Assembly (NCBI GenBank): GCA_937922705.1
Contig: CALAIW010000023.1
Location: 1 to 64,000 of the forward strand
Source of the DNA: an uncultured bacterium
GTDB lineage: Bacteria > Atribacterota > Atribacteria > Atribacterales > Caldatribacteriaceae
Length of the DNA stretch: 64,000 nt
Direction: 5' to 3'
The translations under genes were made by a program, and so were the position numbers. Below are positions 32,989 through 42,591 of this stretch, piece by piece. Positions within the stretch are counted from its first letter, which is position 1. Each line of letters begins with the position of its first letter. The notes beneath the pieces were generated by a model. It saw only the letters and a program-made list of their open reading frames with translations, had not been told where the DNA came from and ran no database searches.

Positions 32989-34665
32989 GTGCAGGTGCAA
33001 TTCCGGTGGCTCCTGAGAGTCGGGGTACTTTTAGGGGTGCTCTTTTTGGGATTCTGTGTCTGGGCTCAAGGTGTTACGCTTCCCGTTGTAGCGATACGCG
33101 TGGAAGGGAATGAACACATCAATACACAGCTCATTCTTTCTGCCATTTCCCTGAACCTTAAGGAGCCCTTTAACCCCCAAAAGATTGAACAGGATGTTAA
33201 GAGCATCTATGATCTTGGATATTTTTCCAAGGTTTGGGTAGAGACGAAGCGATACCCCGATGGTATTGAGGTTATTTACAAAGTGGAGGAGCTGCCGGTT
33301 ATTCAAGGGATAGATATTCAGGGGAACACGGTACTTACGACCGAGGAAATACGTCAGGCCATGATTGTTGCTCCAGGGCAGGTTATGAATTGGCAAATTT
33401 TTCAACGAGACCTTGAGCGTATTAAGGCTCTCTATAGCAACCGGGGTTTCTTAATGACCGCAGTAGAAAACATTTCTTTTGACGAAAGAGGAGTGCTTCA
33501 TTTTACCATTAAGGAGGGCATTATAGAACGGGTTGATTTTGAAGGTCTGCAAAAAACCAAAGAGTATGTCCTTCGTCGGGAGCTTACATTCACCCCACCG
33601 ATTGTTTTTGACTTTGCCAAGATCAAGGAAAGCATGCGGGCTATATACAACCTGGGATTTTTTGAGGATATTACCATGAAGCTCGAGCCCGGGAGTGACC
33701 GGGACCATGTGGTTGTGAAAGTGAAAGTTGTGGAAAAAGCAACGGGTGAAGCGGGAATCGGAGTTGGGTACAACAGTGAAAAGGGCTGGCTTGGATTTGT
33801 TCGGTATCAGGAAGCAAACTTTGGTGGAAATGCGCAGAAACTCGAGCTCCGATACGAGTTTGGAGCCCGAACGCTTTATCGAATCTCTTTTGAGGAGCCT
33901 TGGCTTTTTGGTGAGCCTATTTTCTTTGGCGTTGCTCTGTACGACAAGGTGGAGAAGAAAAAGAACTGGGTGGACCAGGAGGTTGTGGGAGAATATGAAG
34001 AAGAGCGCCTAGGGGGACAGATTGCTTTAGGCGGGCGCTTTGGGGGTAAATGGCAGTGGCGTATTCAGTATAAATCGGAAGACATTACCATTACACCTCT
34101 TGAGGGGGAACCACCTCAGGGGGACGGAAAAACCAATACTCTCACTCCAACTATTATCTACGACACCCGCGACGATATTTTTAATCCCCATGAGGGCTGG
34201 TACTGTACCCTACAAGTCGAGTTTGCCGGAGGTTTCTTAGGAGGTGATTATGACTATACGAAGTACATTCTGGATGCAAGGAATTACATTAGTGCTGGAG
34301 AGAATGCAGTTCTTGCCCTGAGACTCCTTGGAGGTATCGCTGATCGGGAACTTCCAAGTTTTGAGAAGTTCTCTGTTGGTGGGGTAAGTACTTTGAGAGG
34401 GTATGACCTCTATGAGTTTCAGGGTGACAAAATGCTTGTGGCCAATCTTGAGTATCGCTTCGAAGTAGCGAAGAATACCCAGCTTGTGGTCTTTGGTGAC
34501 GCAGGATATGCTTGGGACTTGTACGAACCTGTAAACTTGAGTGACGTGAAAATAGGTTACGGTGTTGGGCTTCGCTTTGATACCCCCATTGGACCGATTC
34601 GTCTTGACTATGGTATTGGCGAGTCAGGAAGCCAGACATACGTGAGTATTGGACAGACATTTTAG
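32989..34665 (+). CDS. bamA: outer-membrane assembly factor BamA (Omp85)
   Basis: GTG 32989 follows AAAGGAGG and gives 558 residues, with a signal peptide ending near residue 24. Three POTRA domains follow: VVAIRVEGNEHIN, VIQGIDIQGNTVL and IERVDFEGLQKTKEY. The rest is a 16-strand beta barrel with FSVGGVSTLRGYD (the RGY lid motif), DTPIGPIRLDYG and a terminal Phe. E. coli BamA has five POTRAs, so this is a short form. It inserts proteins in the outer membrane, strong evidence for a diderm. tamB lies just upstream and ompH downstream. Confidence 0.96.
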   Translation: MQVQFRWLLRVGVLLGVLFLGFCVWAQGVTLPVVAIRVEGNEHINTQLILSAISLNLKEPFNPQKIEQDVKSIYDLGYFSKVWVETKRYPDGIEVIYKVEELPVIQGIDIQGNTVLTTEEIRQAMIVAPGQVMNWQIFQRDLERIKALYSNRGFLMTAVENISFDERGVLHFTIKEGIIERVDFEGLQKTKEYVLRRELTFTPPIVFDFAKIKESMRAIYNLGFFEDITMKLEPGSDRDHVVVKVKVVEKATGEAGIGVGYNSEKGWLGFVRYQEANFGGNAQKLELRYEFGARTLYRISFEEPWLFGEPIFFGVALYDKVEKKKNWVDQEVVGEYEEERLGGQIALGGRFGGKWQWRIQYKSEDITITPLEGEPPQGDGKTNTLTPTIIYDTRDDIFNPHEGWYCTLQVEFAGGFLGGDYDYTKYILDARNYISAGENAVLALRLLGGIADRELPSFEKFSVGGVSTLRGYDLYEFQGDKMLVANLEYRFEVAKNTQLVVFGDAGYAWDLYEPVNLSDVKIGYGVGLRFDTPIGPIRLDYGIGESGSQTYVSIGQTF

Positions 34666-34685
34666 TGGAGAAAGGAGAAAAACCT

Positions 34686-35225
34686 ATGAAGAGAAGTATC
34701 GTGTATGCATTGTGTGTGATGTTCTTTGTAATCTGCGCAAGTGTGCCTTCCTTTGCTCAGACTAAAAAGGCCACACCTTCTCCATCTGTAGTTATTGGCA
34801 TTGTGGACATCAACAAGGTTTTTGATGCTCATCCCAATACTGCCAAGATCACTGAGGTAGAAAAGAAAATTGCCGAGGAATACCAAAAAAGGCAGCAGGA
34901 ACTCAATGAGAAAGGGAAAGGGAAGACTCGAGAAGAAGTGCAGAAGCTTGAGGAAGAAATGAACGCCGCATGGGCACCAGTGCGGGATGCAATGCTTAAG
35001 GAGCGGCAAGCCCTTATTGAAGAACGATACAACGATATCATTGCTGCTATCCGAAAAGTTGCTGAATCAATGCAGCTTGCGTTGGTTATCCGGAGTACAC
35101 TCCGTATCCCAGTAAATCAGAAAGAAGTACTTGAGATGCCTCTTGTGCTCTATGGAGGCACAGACATTACTGAGGCAGTCATTGCGGAACTCCAGAACAT
35201 TGTGGCGGCAAAGGAAAAGAAGTGA
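34686..35225 (+). CDS. OmpH/Skp-like periplasmic chaperone
   Basis: ATG 34686 behind AAAGGAG gives 179 residues with a signal peptide ending [24 protein letters not shown] is the OmpH opening, followed by a coiled-coil hairpin of Lys/Glu-rich helices (residues 60-120). A C-terminal domain ([27 protein letters not shown]) returns to the trimer body. OmpH/Skp holds unfolded outer-membrane proteins in transit to BamA, which fits its place right after bamA. Its stop overlaps lpxD by four bases. Confidence 0.9.
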   Translation: MKRSIVYALCVMFFVICASVPSFAQTKKATPSPSVVIGIVDINKVFDAHPNTAKITEVEKKIAEEYQKRQQELNEKGKGKTREEVQKLEEEMNAAWAPVRDAMLKERQALIEERYNDIIAAIRKVAESMQLALVIRSTLRIPVNQKEVLEMPLVLYGGTDITEAVIAELQNIVAAKEKK

Positions 35226-36253
35226 ATGCTTTGCGACTTAGTGACCTTGCAACGTATCTTGGGGGAGAGCTTTTTGGGGACCCCGACTTTGTAGTACAAG
35301 GTGTTCGGGAACCTCACGAGGCAGGAGAGGAAGACCTTGTCTTTCTCTTCGATGCTCATTTCCTTGAAGAGGTTTGTGCTTCTCGAGCAAAGGCAGTTGT
35401 GGCTGGAAAAGGAATGCGGGAGAGACTCGGAGGAAAATTTGTTCTTGAGGTTGCAAACCCACGGCTTGCCTTTGCACGAGTTCTTACCCTTTTTTATGTT
35501 CCTTTCTACCCCCCTAGAGGGGTCCATCCCCTTGCCTTCGTGCATCCTAAGGCAAAGCTTGGCCATGATGTAGCTATTGGTCCCTTTGCAGTCATTGAAG
35601 AGGATGCTTCCATTGGGGACCGGACCTGCATCTTTCCCCAAGTCTACGTGGGCAGAGGGGTACGCATAGGCAGCGACTGTGTTCTCTATCCACAGGTTGT
35701 AGTTCGGGAATACTGTGTCTTAGGGAATCGGGTAGTCCTCCACAGTGGAGTTGTGGTAGGAGCCGATGGCTTTGGATACGAGTGGGCTGAAAAGGGATAT
35801 GAGAAAGTTCCCCAGATTGGAAGGGTTATTATTGAGGACGATGTTGAAGTTGGTGCCAATACAACTATTGACCGAGCGACTCTTGGCTATACTCGTGTTG
35901 GTCGGGGAACGAAGATTGATAACCTGGTTATGATTGCCCATAATGTTCGTATAGGAGAAAATACCATTATTGTTGCCCAATCGGGTATTGCGGGAAGCAG
36001 CGAGATTGGCGACGGGGTTATCATTGGGGGGCAAGCAGGAATTATCGATCATTGCCGGGTGGGTAAGGGAGCTCGAATTGCAGCTCGAGCTGGGGTGACT
36101 TCTGAAGTATTTCCTGGGGAGACGGTTTCTGGATTCCCTGCCCAAGAACATCATCAAGAGCTCAAAGAACGAGCTCTTGTTCGAAGACTTCCAGAAATAT
36201 GGCAGAGAGTCAAGGAACTTGAGAAACTCGTTCGGAAGCTTCTTGGAGAATGA
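35222..36253 (+). CDS. lpxD: UDP-3-O-acylglucosamine N-acyltransferase
   Basis: GTG 35222 gives 343 residues. The N-terminal uridine-binding domain (residues 1-100) precedes a left-handed beta helix of hexapeptide repeats ([25 protein letters not shown] onward). The catalytic His lies in [26 protein letters not shown] is also typical. A C-terminal helix ends the chain. It adds the second hydroxy-acyl chain in lipid A synthesis. It lies in an ompH-lpxD-lpxC-lpxA run with no fabZ, which sits at 56629 instead. Confidence 0.96.
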   Translation: MNALRLSDLATYLGGELFGDPDFVVQGVREPHEAGEEDLVFLFDAHFLEEVCASRAKAVVAGKGMRERLGGKFVLEVANPRLAFARVLTLFYVPFYPPRGVHPLAFVHPKAKLGHDVAIGPFAVIEEDASIGDRTCIFPQVYVGRGVRIGSDCVLYPQVVVREYCVLGNRVVLHSGVVVGADGFGYEWAEKGYEKVPQIGRVIIEDDVEVGANTTIDRATLGYTRVGRGTKIDNLVMIAHNVRIGENTIIVAQSGIAGSSEIGDGVIIGGQAGIIDHCRVGKGARIAARAGVTSEVFPGETVSGFPAQEHHQELKERALVRRLPEIWQRVKELEKLVRKLLGE

Positions 36254-37113
36254 GTGCCATCACTTCTCAGTGTACTATTAAGCGCTCGGTAACCCTTGTG
36301 GGGCGTGGTCTCCACAGTGGCAGACTCACCCAAGTTACTTTGTGTCCTGGGGCTCCACATCAGGGTATTCTTTTTCGCGTCGTGTGGCGTGGGAAGGAGA
36401 AAACTATTCCTGCTCTCTTTCCGTACGCCGTTTTGGGACCTCGCTCGAGTGTCTTGCAAAATGGCGAAGCATCTGTAGCAACGGTTGAGCACTTTCTGGG
36501 AGCATGCTGGATGGCGGGAATTGATAACCTTGAGGTTATTGTAGAGGGGGAGGAACTCCCGGCAGGCGATGGAAGCGCATTGCACTGGATGCGGGCTTTT
36601 TCCCAGGCAGGGATACAGGAACAAGGGATTGAGCGGAAAGTCCTCTGCATCAATCGGGTTTTTACTGTAGGATCTGGGGAGGGGTATCTTTTTGCCTTTC
36701 CTGCTTCGGAATTCACGGTAACGTATCTTCTAGATGGAACAGCTCTTGGAGAATTTTTTCAGGTGCTGACCCTTCGGGAAGGGGAGTTCCCAGAGGCTGT
36801 TGCCGGGGCCAGGACTTTTGCCTTTTTCTGGGAACGGGAGGAATTAGAACAACGAGGCCTTGGCATGGGTGTTCGAGATACGGCTTTGCTCCTTGACCCC
36901 TTTGGTCTTGGAAATCGGCTTTTGCGTCTGCCTTGCGAAGCTTGTGCTCATAAGATTCTTGACCTTCTTGGGGACCTTATGCTTCTTGGAGTGCGCATCC
37001 AAGGGGGGTTTTTAGGACTTCGTTCAGGGCATGCGCTGAATCACGAGCTGGTGAGAATGCTTTGGGAGGAAATGGGAAATGGGGATCGACAAAACAGCAA
37101 TTATAGATCCTGA
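36250..37113 (+). CDS. lpxC: UDP-3-O-acyl-GlcNAc deacetylase
   Basis: The 287-residue zinc enzyme has [18 protein letters not shown] (Glu80, His81), [11 protein letters not shown] (His234, Asp238) and [10 protein letters not shown] (His261). The zinc ligands and the general base are all present. It makes the first irreversible step in lipid A synthesis and is the target of hydroxamate inhibitors. ATG 36250 overlaps lpxD (ATGA), and the 3' end overlaps lpxA by 35 bases, an unusually long overlap that suggests tight coupling of the two proteins. Confidence 0.96.
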   Translation: MSAITSQCTIKRSVTLVGRGLHSGRLTQVTLCPGAPHQGILFRVVWRGKEKTIPALFPYAVLGPRSSVLQNGEASVATVEHFLGACWMAGIDNLEVIVEGEELPAGDGSALHWMRAFSQAGIQEQGIERKVLCINRVFTVGSGEGYLFAFPASEFTVTYLLDGTALGEFFQVLTLREGEFPEAVAGARTFAFFWEREELEQRGLGMGVRDTALLLDPFGLGNRLLRLPCEACAHKILDLLGDLMLLGVRIQGGFLGLRSGHALNHELVRMLWEEMGNGDRQNSNYRS

Positions 37114-37897
37114 AGCGCAAATTGGAGAGAATGTCGAGATAGGACCTTATGTTGTCATTCGGGGAAGGGTTACCATAGGTGATGGGACACGAATTGGTCC
37201 TTTTGCTGTTCTTGAGGGAAATGTAGAGGTTGGTCCCTCTTGCGTTATTGGACACCATGCGGTCATCGGAACCCCCCCGCAAGATGTTGCCTTTCGAGGC
37301 GAAGAGAGTGGGGTGGTTATTGGAGAAGGCACGGTACTTCGAGAATTTGTTACCGTGCATCGGGCAACTGGGGAGGGAAAAGTTACCCATATTGGAAAGT
37401 CTTGCTTTATTATGGCCTACTGTCACATTGCTCATAACTGCTTTGTGGGGAACGAAGTGGTTATGGCCAATGGGGCAAGCCTTGCTGGATACGTTACCAT
37501 CGAAGACTGGGCAACGCTTAGTGGGTTTGTTGGGGTTCATCAGTTCGTACGCATTGGAAAACTCGCCATGGTTGGAGGACTTTCGAAGGTTGTCATGGAT
37601 ATTCCTCCCTATGCTCTTGCAGATGGACATCCAGCAAGGATATTTGGGCTTAATAGGGTAGGTATGCGACGCCGGGGTATTTCTCCCGAGAAACGGGAGA
37701 GTATTGCCCGAGTGTACCGTTTCCTTTTCCGGAGTGGCAGACCTTTGCAGAAGGCAATGGAGGAAATTCAAGGGAAGGGTTTTGACCCCGAGGTGGTTGA
37801 TGAAATCCTTCTTTTCCTGCGCCAGACAAAGCGAGGTATTACCCGATGGGTGAGAGAGGAGATCTGCAACCTTGAAGATGCTCCTTCTGGCTGGTGA
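37079..37897 (+). CDS. lpxA: UDP-GlcNAc O-acyltransferase
   Basis: The 272-residue protein opens with hexapeptide repeats of the left-handed beta helix ([19 protein letters not shown]). VIGTPPQDVAFRGE is the LpxA substrate loop, and AYCHIAHNCFVGN holds the catalytic His119. A C-terminal helical domain follows. It starts lipid A synthesis by acylating UDP-GlcNAc. The start ATG lies inside lpxC. Its order after lpxC rather than before lpxB is as in several non-proteobacterial diderms. Confidence 0.96.
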   Translation: MGIDKTAIIDPEAQIGENVEIGPYVVIRGRVTIGDGTRIGPFAVLEGNVEVGPSCVIGHHAVIGTPPQDVAFRGEESGVVIGEGTVLREFVTVHRATGEGKVTHIGKSCFIMAYCHIAHNCFVGNEVVMANGASLAGYVTIEDWATLSGFVGVHQFVRIGKLAMVGGLSKVVMDIPPYALADGHPARIFGLNRVGMRRRGISPEKRESIARVYRFLFRSGRPLQKAMEEIQGKGFDPEVVDEILLFLRQTKRGITRWVREEICNLEDAPSGW

Positions 37898-38654
37898 AGG
37901 CATTGTACCAGTTCTTGTTAGGAAAGAAGCCGAAAAGTCTTTTGAGGTTACGGTGGTTTCTTACCGCTTTTTGCGCTTACACCCACAGCTCAATCCTGAG
38001 TACCTCCTGGAGTGTCTTTCTCTTGAAGAGCTTTTCGGGGTTCTTGAGAGGGAAAAGCCAGAAGCGCTCTGTCTTGTGGGGAAGGTTCCCAAAGCTCATG
38101 TGTTTGCTTCCCAGAACTCCTCGTTTTTTGCCCTCTGTCGAAGCTTGCGGGATCGAGATATCATAGAAGATTTCATCAGGCTTCTTAAGGACCAAGGTGT
38201 TGAGATTCTCTCGCCCCTTACTTTCCTTAAGACATGGGTCACACAGGAAGGCGTCCTCTTTGGTCCTCCTCCTACCGAAGAGGAATGGCAGGATGTTGCA
38301 TATGGTTTTCGCATTGCCCGGTTCCTTGCCGATGAGGAAATTGGTCAGACCGTTGTGGTGAAGCGGGGTACGATTGTAGCCCTTGAGGGGGCAGAGGGAA
38401 CCGATGAGACTATCCGGAGGGGCCTTTCCTTGGCCCAAGGTGGTATTGTGGTGAAAGTTGCTCGGAGCGACCAGAACTTCCTTGTGGATATCCCTACGGT
38501 TGGAGCAGAAACTATTCGTCTTATTGGAGAGGGAAAAGGGAGACTCATAGCCCTTGAGAGTAGTAAGACACTTCTTGTCGATCGGCAGGAAGTTCGGGAC
38601 CTTTCTGAGCGCTTTGGAGTGACGGTAGTTGGAATGGCGCGATGCAAAAGGTAG
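37878..38654 (+). CDS. lpxI: UDP-2,3-diacylglucosamine pyrophosphatase LpxI (DUF1009)
   Basis: I prefer ATG 37878 over TTG 37872. The 258-residue product begins LLLAGEGIVPVLVRKEA and has REKPEALCLVGKVPK, GVEILSPLTFLKTWVTQEGVLF and FRIARFLADEEIGQTVVVKRGTIVALEGAEGTDE, all LpxI hallmarks. EGAEGTDE holds the conserved acidic residues for metal. It cleaves UDP-diacylglucosamine to lipid X, replacing LpxH of proteobacteria. It overlaps lpxA and lpxB at both ends, placing the first six lipid A steps in a coupled operon. Confidence 0.94.
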   Translation: MLLLAGEGIVPVLVRKEAEKSFEVTVVSYRFLRLHPQLNPEYLLECLSLEELFGVLEREKPEALCLVGKVPKAHVFASQNSSFFALCRSLRDRDIIEDFIRLLKDQGVEILSPLTFLKTWVTQEGVLFGPPPTEEEWQDVAYGFRIARFLADEEIGQTVVVKRGTIVALEGAEGTDETIRRGLSLAQGGIVVKVARSDQNFLVDIPTVGAETIRLIGEGKGRLIALESSKTLLVDRQEVRDLSERFGVTVVGMARCKR

Positions 38655-39748
38655 TCTTCCTTTCATGTGGCGATATTTCTGGGGATCGGTGGGCATCACA
38701 TATCATCCAGCTTCTTCGGAAACGTCTTCCAAGAGTTTCGGTTGTAGCCCTTGGGGGGGAAGAAAGCGCAAAAAGTGGGGCTCACCTTCTTGAGAACACC
38801 GTTTCCCACTCTCTTGTTGGATTTTCGGAGGTACTTCGAGGGTTTTCTTTTTGGAGAAGGACCTGGAATCGTGCACGAGAATTTATTACCAGGGAGCAAC
38901 CAGCGGTGTTCCTTGCTATCGATAGCCCGGGTTTTAATCTACCTCTGGTGCGTTTTTGTGCTCGTAGAGGTATCCCCATAGTATACTTTGCTCCTCCTCA
39001 GGTGTGGGCCTGGGGGCGATGGCGGGGGAAGTTTCTCGCCTCTTATGCTGACTCTATTCTGTACTTTTTCCCCTGGGAGGGAAAGTACTTTGCCGGGGGT
39101 AAGGCTCAGGCGATATGGGTTGGGCATCCTTTGCGGGTGCTTATGGAAGGGAAGGTTCCTACAAGGAGCCTTGATCCCCGAGTAATCCTTGTCCTCCCAG
39201 GAAGCCGAAAGCATGAAGTTACGGCGTTTTTCCCTGTCTTCCGAGAGTTTTTCATCCACTATGGAGTGCACTTTTCAGGGTACCGTTTTGTTCTTGTTTC
39301 TGCTTCTTCGACTTTGCAACCTTTCCTCGAGAGAGAAAAGGGTTCCCTTCCTCTTACCATTGTAGATTGGGAAGCGCTGTACCCCCTCCTTGGGGAAGCG
39401 AAACTGGCCATCTCCACTTCCGGGACGGTTACCCTTGAGGTAGCTCTTGGGGGAATTCCACAAGTTATCGTGTATCGGACGTCTTGGACCAATTTTCTCC
39501 TTGGACGTCTCTTCTTTAGGGGTTCACATATCGGTCTTCCCAATATCCTTCTTGGGAGAGAGATAGCTCCAGAGCTTGTGCAGGGGGGATTAACCCCTAC
39601 TACACTCTTTAGGGCAATACAGCGCATCCTTTCTGATGTAGAGATTTCCCAAAGGGCACGTGTATGGGCAGAGGAAATCAAGAGGCAGCTTGGAGATGGA
39701 AAGACCTTTGAGAAAACTGTTGAGGTGATTTCCCATTACCTGCAATGA
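38642..39748 (+). CDS. lpxB: lipid A disaccharide synthase
   Basis: The 368-residue GT19 glycosyltransferase starts VVFLSCGDISGDRWASHI. LVGFSEVLRGF, AVFLAIDSPGFNLPLVRFCARRGIP and YFAPPQVWAWGRWR are family blocks; PGSRKHEV binds the nucleotide and TSGTVTLEVALGGIPQVIVYRT ends the site. It joins lipid X to UDP-diacylglucosamine at the inner membrane. LpxK and KdtA, the next enzymes, are not in this window. Its stop overlaps an ATG in a frameshifted second LpxB-like gene. Confidence 0.95.
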   Translation: MQKVVFLSCGDISGDRWASHIIQLLRKRLPRVSVVALGGEESAKSGAHLLENTVSHSLVGFSEVLRGFSFWRRTWNRAREFITREQPAVFLAIDSPGFNLPLVRFCARRGIPIVYFAPPQVWAWGRWRGKFLASYADSILYFFPWEGKYFAGGKAQAIWVGHPLRVLMEGKVPTRSLDPRVILVLPGSRKHEVTAFFPVFREFFIHYGVHFSGYRFVLVSASSTLQPFLEREKGSLPLTIVDWEALYPLLGEAKLAISTSGTVTLEVALGGIPQVIVYRTSWTNFLLGRLFFRGSHIGLPNILLGREIAPELVQGGLTPTTLFRAIQRILSDVEISQRARVWAEEIKRQLGDGKTFEKTVEVISHYLQ

Positions 39749-39818
39749 GCGGCCCCTGCTCCTTGTAACGGCAAATAGTCCTGGAGAGATTGCCTACTGG
39801 CTTGCACCATTCCTTGAG

Positions 39819-40859
39819 GTGCTTTCTGAAACTCCCTATCCTCCTCGGGTCTGGGTGTTCACTCCCCCGTGTCAGTTCAGAAGTGGGTGGGAAGAGAGAG
39901 CTGCTTTCAGCTTACCCCTTGTGGAAAGAGTTTTTGGCCCCTTAGAGACTGTGGCTTTTTGCCTGGGAAGGGGTTCGGCATGTTTCCCTTCTCGGGGCCT
40001 TGTCCTCTTTATGGGTGGGGATCTCTTTTACGCTCGCCTTCTTAAAAAGCGGAGCCGGTACCCTTTGTGGGTGTACGATGGATATCCCCGTCGCCTCTCT
40101 GGGGTTGACCGGTACTTTGCCCGTTTCCGCAAGGATTTTTACGCCATTTCCTTTCCGAACAAGGTTTTTCTTGGGGACCTTCTCAAGTCCTTTGTGGATC
40201 GCCATCCTGAAGCCTTGGATCTTCCTCCTGGTGCGCCACGTTTTTGCTTCCTCCCAGGAAGTCGTCCTTTTGCGTATCGTTACCTTTTGCCCTTTTTTAG
40301 ACAATGTGCGGAGAAGCTTTCAGAGCGTTTTCCTCAAGGAATTTTCCTTCTTGCTTTGCCAGCCTTCCTGGGAAAAGATGAAATACCATACTTTCAGGAG
40401 ATATCCAGGATTTTTCTCCTCTTTTTTGGAGAGGCCTCCCGATGCATTGAAGCTGCTGATGTGATAGTTACCGTTCCTGGGTCAAATAATCTTGAAATTG
40501 TATATCGGAAGAAGCGCGCCCTCGTTCTTGTACCACTCTGGGGAAAGGCCCTTTCTGAGGTCCCGGTCACAGGGGTTTTAGAAGTTTTGGGAAAGGTCCC
40601 CTTTTGGGGTAGAATACTAAAGGAAAAGGTAGTCAGAAGGATAATCGATTCTCAAGAGTTTTTAAGTCTCCCGAATAGGATTCTGGGACAGGGCGTTCTT
40701 CCCGAACTTCGGGGGGATATTACCGTCTCCCAGGTGGTGGAAGCAGTTGTGCGGCTCCTTAAGACCGAGGCTTTGGACTTTCCCCTGGAAGACTTCCCAG
40801 GGGGTGCGGTAGAAAGACTTGTTACTTATGTTTTGGAGGAACTCGGTGAAGAAGAGTAA
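39819..40859 (+). CDS. LpxB-like glycosyltransferase, N-terminus split by an apparent frameshift
   Basis: The 346-residue frame from GTG 39819 has FCFLPGSRPFAYRYLLPFFRQC and IVTVPGSNNLEIVYRKKRALVLVPLWGKA, matching LpxB-related proteins of the TIGR03492 type. Homologous coding continues upstream in the same frame to about 39750 (LLLVTANSPGEIAYWLAP), but no ATG, GTG or TTG is there. An ATG at 39745 overlaps the lpxB stop and would connect if the four-C run at 39753-39756 had one more C. So it is a frameshift, an assembly error, or a rare start (ATT 39735, CTG 39756). Function is probably envelope glycolipid synthesis. Confidence 0.75.
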   Translation: MLSETPYPPRVWVFTPPCQFRSGWEERAAFSLPLVERVFGPLETVAFCLGRGSACFPSRGLVLFMGGDLFYARLLKKRSRYPLWVYDGYPRRLSGVDRYFARFRKDFYAISFPNKVFLGDLLKSFVDRHPEALDLPPGAPRFCFLPGSRPFAYRYLLPFFRQCAEKLSERFPQGIFLLALPAFLGKDEIPYFQEISRIFLLFFGEASRCIEAADVIVTVPGSNNLEIVYRKKRALVLVPLWGKALSEVPVTGVLEVLGKVPFWGRILKEKVVRRIIDSQEFLSLPNRILGQGVLPELRGDITVSQVVEAVVRLLKTEALDFPLEDFPGGAVERLVTYVLEELGEEE

Positions 40860-42591
40860 GGGGTATTTTACCCGACTTTTGAGGTATCTTTTCCCTTACT
40901 GGAAGTACATTCTCGGGGCTCTTATTTTGGCGGTTCTTGGGACTTTGCTTAATCTCGCTCTTCCATGGCTTGTCCAGAATACTATTGACCGAGCGCTCAT
41001 TGCTAAGGACCTGAGGCTCCTTGTATTCATCGCCTTAGGAGTTGTTGGAATCTTTTTCGTCAAGGGAGTAACATCATATGTACAGAGCTTCTGGGTATCC
41101 CTTGCAGGGTTTCGGGTTATTACCCGGCTTCGGTCAGAACTCTATCAGCATCTTCACAACCTTTCAGTGGCTTTCTTTCAAGAAAATCCTCCGGGGGAGA
41201 TTATCTCTCGAATGACAAACGATATAGCCGTTTTGCAGAACTTCTTTTCTAGCGCTTTTGTCACTATGTTTATGGATCTTCTCCTTTTTGTCGGTTCTAT
41301 TGTGTTCCTTTTTTTCATCCACTGGAAGCTTGCTCTCCTTTCGGTTATTGTCTTCCCTCTGGTGGGTCTTTGTGTAGATGTTCTTGGGAAGCGCATTCGA
41401 AATGTTTCCCACCTCCTTCAAAATCGTGTTGCTGCTTTAACCTCCCTTGTGGAGCGTACGGTTACCGGTATTAAGGTTATCCAATCCTATGTGGGTGGGC
41501 GATATGAGGTGGAAAAATTTGAGCAAGAGAATGAAATGAATTTTTACCTCGCTATGAAACAGGCAAAGGCTAAAGCGCTTTTTAATCCCCTTGTAGAGCT
41601 CGTTGCTTCCTGTGGTGTGACTGCGGTCATATGGTATGGAGGACGGGAAGTCATCCGGGGTATTCTTACCCCTGGGGAACTTATCGCCTTCTTGGGATAT
41701 TTGGTTATTGCTTCTTCTCCCCTATCCCGGTTTTCCTCGGCTTTTCAGCTCCTCCAACAAGGTCTTGCGTCTCTGGAACGAATCTTTGAGTTTCTTGATA
41801 CAGCGCCTCGCGTTCCTGACTTTGAGGAAGGGATAGAAATTACTGAATTCAAGAACTCTATCCGTTTTCGCGATGTATCCTTCTCCTATCGAGGCGAGAA
41901 GATTCTTAAAGATTTCTCCCTGGAAATTCGCAAAGGTGAAAAGGTTGGTATCGTTGGCCCAAGCGGAGCTGGGAAGAGCACCATCATCAACCTTCTTCTT
42001 CGCTTCTATGACCCTGATTCGGGGAACATCGAGATTGATGACGTGGACATTCGAAATATTAAGCTTTCATCACTGCGAAACCTTATTGGCGTGGTGCTCC
42101 AAGACGCCCTGGTTCTTGGAGGAACAGTTCGAGAGAACATCCTTTATGGAAACCTTAACGCTTCGGAAAGAGAGGTGCTCGAAGCTTCTCTGAGAGCTCG
42201 AGCTCATGAGTTTATTGTGCAACTTGAGCACGGATACGATACCGATGTGGGAGAAGGAGGGTGTCGCCTTTCAGGAGGGCAGAGGCAACGCATTGCCATT
42301 GCCCGCGCTCTTCTTAAGAATCCCCCAATTCTCGTTTTCGATGAAGCAACCTCTAATCTTGACCCTGAGTCGGAACGGTACATTCTCGAGACTATTTCCC
42401 AGATTGAGGCAGATAAAACAGTTATCATTGTTGCGCATTCTCTACGTATGGTTAAAGACCTCGATCGAATTGTTATCGTTGCGGATGGTAGGGTCCAAGG
42501 AGAAGGAACACATGAGGCGCTCCTTTCCTCTCACCCACTCTATCAGGCACTTTTTGGGTTTGAGGATAGAGCTTTAAGGGAAACTCGATAG
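40846..42591 (+). CDS. MsbA-type ABC exporter (half transporter)
   Basis: GTG 40846, six bases after GGAGG, gives 581 residues. The N-terminal six-helix membrane domain (residues 15-310) precedes the ATPase with Walker A GPSGAGKST, signature LSGGQRQRIAIARALL and Walker B ILVFDEATSNLD. The intracellular loop SGVSxAF-like stretches are less clear. Half-transporters of this type act as homodimers and flip lipids. Placed at the end of the lipid A operon, it is the natural candidate for moving lipid A across the inner membrane. Its 3' end overlaps the opposite DUF4416 gene by 49 bases. Confidence 0.9.
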   Translation: MKKSKGYFTRLLRYLFPYWKYILGALILAVLGTLLNLALPWLVQNTIDRALIAKDLRLLVFIALGVVGIFFVKGVTSYVQSFWVSLAGFRVITRLRSELYQHLHNLSVAFFQENPPGEIISRMTNDIAVLQNFFSSAFVTMFMDLLLFVGSIVFLFFIHWKLALLSVIVFPLVGLCVDVLGKRIRNVSHLLQNRVAALTSLVERTVTGIKVIQSYVGGRYEVEKFEQENEMNFYLAMKQAKAKALFNPLVELVASCGVTAVIWYGGREVIRGILTPGELIAFLGYLVIASSPLSRFSSAFQLLQQGLASLERIFEFLDTAPRVPDFEEGIEITEFKNSIRFRDVSFSYRGEKILKDFSLEIRKGEKVGIVGPSGAGKSTIINLLLRFYDPDSGNIEIDDVDIRNIKLSSLRNLIGVVLQDALVLGGTVRENILYGNLNASEREVLEASLRARAHEFIVQLEHGYDTDVGEGGCRLSGGQRQRIAIARALLKNPPILVFDEATSNLDPESERYILETISQIEADKTVIIVAHSLRMVKDLDRIVIVADGRVQGEGTHEALLSSHPLYQALFGFEDRALRETR

